Below are positions 1 through 8,400 of a DNA stretch of 15,159 bases, one piece after another. Position 1 is the first letter of the stretch. The number at the start of each line of letters is the position of its first letter. The notes below the pieces were generated by a model, which worked only from the letters and a program-made list of their open reading frames with translations, did no database searches and was not told the origin of the DNA. A program made the position numbers and the translations under genes. This stretch comes from Ignavibacteria bacterium UBA4661 (GTDB taxonomy: Bacteria; Bacteroidota; Ignavibacteria; Kapaibacteriales; UBA4661): NCBI GenBank assembly GCA_002405405.1, contig DHLT01000112.1, positions 3,496-18,654 of the forward strand, read 5' to 3'.

Positions 1-708
1 CTCCGTATCATAGCCGACAGGTGCTATATATGGTTTGACAGAGTCATGAGGAGCATAGCCCAAACTTGGTAAATGTAGGGGTTTAGCGAAGACAGAATCG
101 AAATAACGATCCAAGCGTTTCCCTGATAGTTTTTCGACGAGTAAACCCAACAAAATAAAGTTAAGGTCTGAATACACCATTGTATCACCACGCTTATATT
201 TCATGTAGTCATTCATCACAGCAGTATAGTATTCTTCATTCGTCGTGAAGGTGGATGCAACTATCTTACCTGAAGCCAGACCGCTCTTATGAATCAGCAT
301 ATCTCGAATCGTAATAGATTCTTTTCCTTTTACGGCAAAAGCAGGGAAGTACGACGAAAATGTTTGGTCGAGCGTAAAGCGTTGTTCTTCGTACAGTTTC
401 ATCAAGCACATCGTCGTTGCTAACACTTTAGTGAGTGATGCTAAATCATAGACTGTTTGTAGAGTTGTTGGTGGCGATTGTGCATCATATCGTAGATGTC
501 CGAATGCTTGCTCATATATTATTGTTGTATCCTGAAGAATAAGAACTTGTGCTGAAGGAAATACCGAGTCGCGAATTGCCCGTTCAACGGTCATAGCTGC
601 CTGCGCAAATTGCATAGGAGTACGACGTGGAATAGATGATTGTGCAAAACATCCCTGTAAAAAGCTAAGAGAGAGTATGCAGGTCAAGAACCAAATTTTT
701 CTTGTCAT
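1..708 (-). CDS. Beta-lactamase-family serine hydrolase, lipoprotein (3' end beyond window)
   Basis: The 236 visible residues are the N-terminal part of a class C beta-lactamase / penicillin-binding-protein-like serine hydrolase; the family usually runs about 350-450 residues, so the C-terminus is off the left edge. Seen: a signal peptide with a hydrophobic core and a lipobox LQGC whose Cys20 would be lipidated; the S-x-x-K motif SLTK with nucleophile Ser91 and Lys94 in the context DLASLTKVLATT; a family-typical IRDMLIHKSGL block at 134-144; and the second catalytic motif YSDLN at 179-183. The third motif (KTG/HxG type) is not in view. By family, such proteins are periplasmic or outer-membrane-facing esterases, peptidases or DD-peptidases; the substrate cannot be told from sequence, and true antibiotic hydrolysis is unlikely to be the main job. 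The start at 708 is chosen because it gives a complete lipoprotein signal; no Shine-Dalgarno is seen. It is divergent from the acyltransferase gene, which hints at related cell-envelope functions. Confidence 0.92.
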   Translation of the reverse strand, partial: MTRKIWFLTCILSLSFLQGCFAQSSIPRRTPMQFAQAAMTVERAIRDSVFPSAQVLILQDTTIIYEQAFGHLRYDAQSPPTTLQTVYDLASLTKVLATTMCLMKLYEEQRFTLDQTFSSYFPAFAVKGKESITIRDMLIHKSGLASGKIVASTFTTNEEYYTAVMNDYMKYKRGDTMVYSDLNFILLGLLVEKLSGKRLDRYFDSVFAKPLHLPSLGYAPHDSVKPYIAPVGYDTE

Positions 709-800
709 CAGAAAGAAGAGAATGTGTTACAGAAATCGGTGTATTTTAAGAAGATTACTTAACACAACATACATTACTTTCACGTATTCTCCTCGCCATT
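709..800. promoter_or_regulatory. Divergent intergenic region, presumed promoters for both flanking genes
   Basis: These 92 AT-rich bases separate two genes that point away from each other, so promoters for both should lie here or just inside the genes. No element matches consensus well. On the plus strand TTAACA (759-764) and TATTCT (785-790) resemble -35 and -10 boxes, but their 20-base spacing is too long and the second is very close to the start. No Shine-Dalgarno stands before either start, as is common in Bacteroidota. The promoter role is inferred from gene layout only. Confidence 0.35.
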
Positions 801-1919
801 ATGAAAGCAGAACGCCTTGCATCTTTAGATGCCTTTCGTGGATTTACCGTTGCAGGAATGATTTTAGTGAACAATCCGGGTTCATGGTCATCGGCATACC
901 CACAGTTACTTCACGCGCCATGGCATGGGTGGACATTTACTGATTTTATATTTCCGTTTTTTCTTTTCATTGTTGGCGTATCAATGATGTATTCTTTTGC
1001 GGTACGCAAGTCTAAAGGAGATTCCAACAGCGAGTTGATAAAGCAGGTCGTTCGCAGAGCGGCAATCATTTTCGGCATAGGTCTTTTTTTGAATCTTTTT
1101 CCCTACTTCAATTTTTCTTCGGTGCGCATTCCGGGAGTACTCCAACGTATTGGTGTGTGCTATTTACTTGGTTCGCTTATTGTATTGAATACAACATGGC
1201 GTTCTCAAGTACTGTGGCTAGTTGGGATACTTATTTTTTATTATGCTACGATGATGTTTATACCTGTACCCGGCATTGGCGTAGGTGTATTGGAACCCGG
1301 TAAAAATCTTGCTGCCTATCTTGATCAGTTTATACTTTCGGGACACATGTGGGTTAGCACCAAAACATGGGATCCTGAAGGTCTTTTTTCAACAATTCCG
1401 GCAATTGGAACGACGCTCTGCGGTGTTCTAACGGGACAATTACTGCTGTCGTCCTATTCTCGCAAGGAAAAAGCCATGATAATGCTTGGCTTTGGTATTG
1501 CAGGATTAGTGGTTGGAAATGTGATGGGATGGTTTATGCCGATCAACAAAAGTCTGTGGACATCATCTTATGTCGTATTTATGGCAGGGTGGGCATTAGT
1601 GTTTTTATCGGCATTTTACTATATCATGGATATTCGTAACTATACCACATGGGCAAAGCCATTTACGGTGTATGGTTTGAATGCACTTATTGTCTTTGCC
1701 GGGTCTGGACTAGTTGCCAAAATCATGAATCTTATCAAGGTTGGAGTTGACCCGATTACTGGTAAAGATGTGGCTTTAAAGACTTTTCTCTACAACGCAT
1801 ATTTTGCACCTGTGGCAGATCCAATCAATGCATCATTGCTCTTTGCTATTGCATTTAACCTAGTCTTTCTTGGGATAGCATGGGGCATGCACTACAAGAA
1901 ATGGTATGTGAAGATTTGA
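801..1919 (+). CDS. COG4299 / NagX-like membrane acyltransferase (heparan-alpha-glucosaminide N-acetyltransferase-like, DUF5009)
   Basis: A complete 372-residue multi-pass inner-membrane protein. The N-terminus RLASLDAFRGFTVAGMILV (5-23) is the family hallmark, followed by HAPWHGWTFTDFIFPFF (38-54) with His38 and His42, either of which could be the acetyl-accepting histidine expected from the human lysosomal homologue HGSNAT. Further family-like blocks are RIPGVLQRIGVCY (109-121), DPEGLFSTIPAIGTTLCGVL (191-210) and NKSLWTSSYVVFMAGWA (249-265). About ten hydrophobic segments are visible, near 11-25, 48-66, 86-101, 115-130, 136-155, 198-217, 225-245, 256-277, 288-308 and 343-363. By family, it is thought to pass an acyl group from acetyl-CoA across the membrane to an amino sugar; bacterial members often sit in GlcNAc/MurNAc salvage loci, hence NagX. 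The start at 801 is chosen because it directly precedes the conserved N-terminal block. The substrate is not determined. It appears monocistronic here: a 391-base gap follows. Confidence 0.9.
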   Translation: MKAERLASLDAFRGFTVAGMILVNNPGSWSSAYPQLLHAPWHGWTFTDFIFPFFLFIVGVSMMYSFAVRKSKGDSNSELIKQVVRRAAIIFGIGLFLNLFPYFNFSSVRIPGVLQRIGVCYLLGSLIVLNTTWRSQVLWLVGILIFYYATMMFIPVPGIGVGVLEPGKNLAAYLDQFILSGHMWVSTKTWDPEGLFSTIPAIGTTLCGVLTGQLLLSSYSRKEKAMIMLGFGIAGLVVGNVMGWFMPINKSLWTSSYVVFMAGWALVFLSAFYYIMDIRNYTTWAKPFTVYGLNALIVFAGSGLVAKIMNLIKVGVDPITGKDVALKTFLYNAYFAPVADPINASLLFAIAFNLVFLGIAWGMHYKKWYVKI

Positions 1920-1961
1920 TAATCGAGGAAATCCACCCATGTTTTTTGTTTAAATTCAAGG

Positions 1962-2009
1962 ACTTATCTACACTTGGAACTACCTATTTCTAAGTAGATG
2001 GTAATAAGT
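1962..2009. repeat. Imperfect inverted repeat (hairpin)
   Basis: ATCTAC-A-CTT (1966-1975) can pair with AAGTAGAT (1992-1999), with one bulged A and a 16-base loop. The stem extends outward as ACTT (1962-1965) with AAGT (2006-2009) across an asymmetric 6-base bulge. No T-tract follows, so it is a poor intrinsic terminator. It lies just upstream of the best promoter-like element and could be a chance structure or an operator. Confidence 0.25.
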
Positions 2010-2011
2010 AC

Positions 2012-2042
2012 TTGACTTTAAATCTCTTGTATCGTAAGTTTC
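2012..2042 (+). promoter_or_regulatory. Candidate promoter for the giant T9SS gene
   Basis: TTGACT (2012-2017) is followed 17 bases later by TAAGTTTC (2035-2042). This fits the Bacteroidota primary-sigma pattern (TTG/TTTG near -33, TAnnTTTG near -7) with one mismatch in the -7 box and about 20 bases between TTG and the box. If used, transcription would start near 2048 and leave a leader of about 260 bases before the start codon at 2311. Inference from motif match only. Confidence 0.35.
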
Positions 2043-2310
2043 GTACGTGAATGGATTTCACCTCCCGTGTTTTTGGATTCTATTGTTCGTTATTACGTCG
2101 TCGATTTCACCGAAATCCGTTTATCAGCCGCTAATGCTTTGAATAGCCGTTGGTAATTCCGCACACAGTCTATTGATTTAGTCTTGTTCTGGTCAACATC
2201 CTTCAAGGGTGCTCTGCCAACACATAGTATTCGCGGATGATTATACCTCAACTTTGGTCATTGTTTATTCGTATTCGCTCTAAATTTTTTTCACCTTTCT
2301 CTATACCACT

Positions 2311-2457
2311 ATGCAGTATGCTTCTCTTTCGTCACCATGGCGAATTCCCGGAATAATTACCGATGTTCTATCATTGGTACCACGGAGGATTATGAGCGTG
2401 CTTGTTATTGCAATCATGCTTTCGAGTATTGTTTCAACAAGTACCTTGCTGTATGCT
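2311..2457 (+). other. Signal peptide of the giant protein
   Basis: Residues 1-49. A long n-region ends in Arg25-Arg26, followed by the hydrophobic core MSVLVIAIMLSSIVSTSTLL (28-47) and a likely signal peptidase I site after Ala49 (LYA|Q, with mature Gln50), a common form in Bacteroidota. No lipobox Cys is present. A Sec signal is required for T9SS cargo, which agrees with the sorting domain at the other end. Confidence 0.8.
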
Positions 2458-5400
2458 CAAAAAGCAATTCGTCCTAAAGAGGCACCAAGAGGACAAATTC
2501 AAAATTTCTATCAAATGCAAAAAGAATGGGATAGCTATTTTGAGGCACTCAAGAAAGAGAAATTGGAAGCTGATCCAAATAATCCTAATCCCCTCAAGGG
2601 TACAGGCTGGAAACAGTACAAACGTTGGGAATGGTATTGGCAGTCTCGTGTAAATCCTGATGGATCTTTTGCCAACCCTGATATTTATACTGAAGAACTT
2701 CAAAAAGTTCAGAATCAGAAAAAGCCTAGCGGTATTCAAGCTACGGCAAATTGGACTGCGTGGGGACCAACTAAAGCAGCCGGTGGCTACTGGGGTGTAG
2801 GACGCACAAATGCTGTAGTTGTAACAAACAGTACCATTTTTGCAGCAACTGCAGGCGGTGGTTTATGGCGTTCTACTGATAATGGCACCAATTGGACAAA
2901 CCCAACTGCAAGTATTCCGGGTCTTGGAACGAGTGATATTGCTTTCGCGAATAGTGCAACACTTGGTACGCAGGTTATGTATTTAGCAACAGGCGATTAT
3001 CTCGGTGGATCGCCCAGTGGTGTACCATCAATTGGTGTATGGAAATCAACTGATGGTGGTTCTACATGGACTGCCACGGGGCTGACTTTTACGAGAAGTC
3101 AGCAGGTGCGTATTGCAAGAATTCTTTGCGACCCTAATAATCCAAACACAGTTATTGCTGCTTCGAACCTTGGCATCCATCGTTCAACCGATGGTGGTGC
3201 GAATTGGACTACGGCATCGCTCGGTACTGCGCTCGGTGGTGGCGAACGATTTATGGATATGGAAATGCAGTTTGGTGATCCTTCTGTGATGGTTGCATCA
3301 ACAGATTGGGGACGCATTTACCGCTCAACCAATGGCGGTGCTAACTGGACTGCAATCACTGCAAATCTTCCTGACCCGATAGCACCGACATCCGGCCGTG
3401 TTGCACTTGCGGTCAGTCAAAGTGCCCCCAATACCATGTATGCAATTCAAACCAATGGATCTAATCGGGGCTTTCTCGCTTTGTATAAATCGACAGACGC
3501 AGGTGCTTCATGGACAACGGTTACGGTAGCTTCTCCGACGAATATGTTTGCCTACAGCAATGAAGGAACTGATGCCGGAGGTCAGGGTGAGTATGACTTG
3601 TGTCTACAAGTTTCTTCAACCAATGCGAATGTCGTTTATTTTGGCGGTGTGAATCTTTGGCGCACAGCTGATGGTGGTGCAAATTGGACATGTATAGGGC
3701 ACTGGGCGGCTAGTGCGCAAACCGGTGCAGGTGGTGTACCCGAGGTTCATGCCGATCAGCATTATTTGTTTATGCCTACAGGTTCTGAAACAATATGGGT
3801 TGGTAATGATGGTGGAATATATTCATCATCAAATTTTGGTGCGTCATGGACATGGCATGTCAATGGTACAACAGGTATCAATATGATGCAACTGTATCGT
3901 GTTAGTACTGCTCAAACGGATGCTAATCGACTCTTGGTAGGTGCACAAGATAATTCTACAACCTTGCTCAATAGTGCCGATGTTATAGAAAGAACTCGAG
4001 CAACGGGTGATGGGATGGGGCAGTTGATCGATAGAACTAATGTTCAAAATATGCTTACATCCGGTACCAACGGTTCTCTTCAGCGATCACTTAATCAGGG
4101 GCAAAATTGGAGTTCATATTTCCCTGCGGGAAGTAGAAATAATGAGGCGGGTGCATGGGTAACACCTTACTTGCAAAGTTCTACCAATGCAAATACTTTG
4201 TTTTTTGGCTATGTCAATGTATGGCGCACTGATAATGCTTGGGCTGTAACACCAACGTTTACACAAGTTTCGACAGGTTTTGCGGGTAGTCTACAAGTAC
4301 TTGCTGTTGGTCCCGACGGTCTTTCTATCTACGCAAGTACCGGTGCATCAAATGCTGTCATCCGATATTCACCGGATGGTGGTGCAACATGGTTGAGTCG
4401 TACACCTCCAACGAACCAGTTTTTGACTCGTATTGCTGTTCATCCTAATGTACCAAACATTATTTGGGCTTCGTTTGGCGGTTATGCAGCAGGGCAGAAA
4501 GTCTATCGCTCGAATGACGGTGGTGCTACGTGGATTAACGTATCGGGTACATTGCCCAATGTCCCCGTGAATGTTGTGTTCACACAGAGAAATTCTCCAG
4601 AGCGTGTATATGCCGGTACTGATCTTGGTGTGTATTACCGCGATGCAAGTACCAGTGACTGGATAAAATACAATGATGGTGCAATGTCGAACGATAATAT
4701 CGTTGTAACAGACATTGATATACAATATGCACAACAACAAATTCGCGTTGGTACATACTCACGTGGTGCAATGAGTGGTGCGCTTGTTACTGATGTTGCT
4801 AATACAACTATTACTGTTAGTCCAACTACGTACAATTTTGGTGTCGTGAATATTGGGCAATCAAGTACGCAAACAATTGCAGTAACATTTGCCGGATTGA
4901 CTTTGGGTGAAACGGTAACCTTTACAACTACCGGTAATGTCTTTGCCACCACGCAAACAGCATTCGTTGCCAATCAGTCAAGTACTGCAACGACACTCAC
5001 CATATCATTCTCTCCCGTAGTAAATGGTCCCGCCAATGGGACATTGGTCATCCGAGCAGGAAGTGTAAGTCAGACGATTACTCTTACAGGATCAGGTCCT
5101 ACAAATGTTGTTGTGGCGACAACTCTAACTGTTAGTCCAACAACACTAAGCTTTGGTGTAACAACTGCCAATGCACTTCAGCCGACATCGCAGACCGTTT
5201 TGGTTACTATCAACAACATGCAAGCGGGGGATTTTTTATCGTTGAGTCTTCCAAATAATGCTAATGGGCAATATCAATTCCCACCTAACCAGCCGACCAT
5301 CATTGGTACAAGTGCGAATGCATCTGTTTGGAGTACAGCTGTGACGGTAGGTCTCGTTCCCGGTGCAGGAGTCGGAGCAGTAAATGGCAGTTTGCAGATC

Positions 5401-8400
5401 AGCACATCTTCTCCAACAATGACAGTAGCATTTGCAACGGTGAATCTACAGGGGAATATCGTCAGTGGTCCAGCAACAACATTGAGTATTAGTATACCAG
5501 GGAATCAGTTAACGAATCCATTTTTCATCCAAGCGGAGGGAGCCACAGCATCGTCTGGAGCAGAGTTGTTGTTAAATGTACAGAATGCAACTGCAAGTCC
5601 ACAGAATCCGGTATTATTGACGATCGTGTGCCCACCACATCTACGAGCAACGCCGGTAGGTCAGGGTGCGTATACGGATGTGTTGACAATACAAGTAACA
5701 GAGGCAAATATCAGTAATCGTGTCATTGCGGCAGTTGCATTATTCCCTATGGGTCGTGTAGCGGGAGCATCAGCAGGAACGATTACGGCAACACTTTTAG
5801 GAACATCAGCAAACTTTACGGTTGTATCAACAGTAACACGTCCGACAATATCAGTGAATACACCGATAGTGAATTTTGGTAGTATACCATTTGGTGGCAG
5901 TAGTAATGCAACATTTGGAGTAACGGTATCAGGATTCTATACGGGTGCGGTTGCAAGCATTACAACAGGAACACAGGGATTGACTTTTGCACCGACAACA
6001 GCCACAGCAAATGTGAACTTGCTGACGAGTGCAACAGTGAATGTGAATGCAACATGGAGTGTGCCATTGAATGCAACACCGGGAATTACACAAGCAACCA
6101 TCACATTGCAGTCGGACACGCAAACGAATCTGACAGCAACATCAACAACGATTACTGCTCTGGTGAATATTCTTCCGCCTCCAGCAACAACGCTTACAGT
6201 AAGTCCAACAACACTGAGTTTTGGTAGTCTGGTTGTGAATAGTCCGGCAAGCACTCAGACTGTTCGTTTAATTGTTGCCAATATGCGGATAGATGATATA
6301 ATTCAATTAAGTCTGCCGAATAATGCTAATGGACAATATGCGTTTGGTGCGAGTCAGAGTGTAGCGTTTGGTACGAGTGGTAATATTACACCGATCTGGA
6401 GTACGACGATCACGGTACAAGTAACGCCGGGTAATCAACCGGGTCCGGCAAATGGCAGTTTACAAGTTGCGACATTATCACCTACGATGACCGTAACCTT
6501 TGCAACAGTGGCATTGAATGCGAACATACAACCACTGCCATTTATTTTGACGGCGAATCCAACTTCGTTGAGTTTTGGCAGTGTCACAGCAGGGACCGTC
6601 TTAACGACCTCGCAAACAGTAGCACTCAGCGGTACAAATATTCAGCCTAATCAAATTATTAATCTCAGTACATCGCGTGCAGGAGTTACATTTAGTTCAA
6701 TTGCAGTGCAAGCTGATATGAATGGTGTACTGCAATCAACAAATATTACGGTGACATGGAATGTACCGAATAATCTCAATGTAGGCCTTGTTTCGAGCTT
6801 CATTAATTTTGGTGGAACAACTTCGGTAGTAAGTATTAGTGTTGATATCATACCTGCTCCAGCTACCGGTGTTTTAACGCTCAGTGCAACGACAGCAAAT
6901 TTTGGCAATGCAGTTAGCGGACTGGCATTTTCGTCAACGCAAACAGTCAATATCAGTGGCGTTGGGTTCTTGGCAAATCAGAATGTTGCCATTCAGACAA
7001 CGGTAGCCGGACTAACAGCAAATCCTCAAAATCTGACCGCTGACGGAGCAGGTGTCATTGCAAATACACCTGTTACGTTTACATGGAATGTACCACCTAA
7101 TCTTCCGATTGGTACAACAAATGGTATCGTTACACTACTCGGTACAACTTCGAGTATCAGTGTATCAGTGAATATCGTCTTACCTCCACTTGGTGTAACA
7201 TTTAATCCTCCTCAGGTACAGTTCGGTAATGTAACGCAGAATACAACTGCAACTTCTGTCGTGCAAATCAGCGGTGTGGGTTATACACCAAATAGTGCTG
7301 TTAATTTTACAACAACAATGGCAGGTGTAACACTTACACCAACAACAACTAATGCTAATGCGTCAGGTCAATTTGGACCCATGAATCTTGGTGTTACATT
7401 GAATGGTGCAGTACAAACTCTTGGTACAACAAATGGTTCGATTGCAATTTCAGGCACGACAGCCAATATTCTGATTCAAGCGAACATCGGAGCACCGCCC
7501 GTTTTGGCTGCTTTGACGTTGAATCCGACAAGTTTAAATTTTGGTAGCGTAACAGTTGGAACTATAACTACGCAGACATTTAGTGTGTCAGGTGTCGGTT
7601 TTGCGGCAAACCAAATGATAACAATCAATGGCGTTCCCGGCTTAGCTTTCAACCCTTCAACAATACAGGCAAGTGCGACTGGAGCAATTACACCCGTGAA
7701 TGTAACGGCAACATGGACGGTGGCGCAGAATGCTCCAGTGGGTATAACAACCGGGGCAATTACCTTTACTAATACCAATGCAAGTATTGCAATTACAGTG
7801 AGAATTACAGCACCACCTACGCAAGCAACGGTGGGAGTGCTTACTGTAACACCATTACAAATCAGTTTTGGTACGATAACGGCTGCAAATGTCCAGCAGA
7901 CATCGACACAAACAATATCTGTTTCCGGTGTAGGTTTCCCTGCTAACCAAGCACTTGCAATTGCTTCTAATATCCCGGGATTAACCTTTAATCCTATAAG
8001 TGTAATTGCCAACGCTAATGGTGTAATCTCTTCGACGAATGTGGTTGTAACACTGACCTTACAAGCAAATCCACCCATAGGGGCGACTGCGGGTAATATC
8101 ACATTTACAGGAACAAATTCTACAGTTGGGGTTGGTATCAACGTAATAGCTCCACCACCATTGCAATTCCCTCTATTGACAGCGACACCCGGTGGCTTGA
8201 ACTTTGGTGCGGTAACTATTGGTGCAGCATCTTCGCAAACAGTTACATTGTCAGGTACAGGTTTTGCTGCAAATCAAACATTGAATTTGTCGTCAAACTT
8301 GCCGGGCATTGCTTTAGCACCGAGTACGACAACAGCAAATGCGCAAGGAGTTGTCGGTCCATTTAGTGTGGTAGCAACATGGACCGCCCCTGGCGTTGCA

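Larger units (their letters stand above)
1920..2310. other. Intergenic region without a gene, likely leader of the giant gene
   Basis: No open frame here looks like a gene on either strand, and no tRNA or rRNA is seen. It contains a T-run at 1941-1946 with no convincing stem before it, so a terminator for the upstream gene cannot be called. Two small hairpins are visible: GTGAA/TTCAC at 2047-2051 and 2057-2061, and GATTTC/GAAATC at 2103-2108 and 2112-2117 with a 3-base loop. The nonamer GATTTCACC occurs twice (2054-2062 and 2103-2111), once in each hairpin. A second weak promoter-like element is TTGTTT (2261-2266) with TAAATTTT (2281-2288), close to the start at 2311. An in-frame TAA at 2281 bounds the downstream reading frame. 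Confidence 0.6.

Noticed and set aside
1..708. Calling the serine hydrolase an antibiotic-resistance beta-lactamase
   Set aside because: The SLTK and YSDLN motifs define a broad family, most members of which are esterases or peptidases; the third motif is off the edge and nothing points to resistance.
677..943. 88-codon plus-strand open frame overlapping the acyltransferase start
   Set aside because: It overlaps the serine-hydrolase gene antisense and the conserved N-terminus of the acyltransferase in another frame; its protein looks like nothing known.
1935..1960. Intrinsic terminator after the acyltransferase gene
   Set aside because: A T-run is present at 1941-1946, but no stable GC-rich stem precedes it.
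2402..2653. 83-codon plus-strand open frame in the second frame of the giant gene
   Set aside because: It lies fully inside the signal peptide and leader of the giant protein, whose frame has clear domain evidence.
2746..4794. Annotating the propeller as a sialidase or GH74 glycosidase
   Set aside because: Asp boxes are structural and shared by many propellers; no sialidase arginine triad or GH74 catalytic pair could be recognised by eye.
7476..8141. 221-codon open frame on the minus strand inside the giant gene
   Set aside because: It is antisense to the ASH repeats, shows no domain, signal or start context, and its Val/Thr/Ala-rich text mirrors the repetitive codon use of the plus strand. 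The same holds for the other minus-strand frames between 2434 and 15023.
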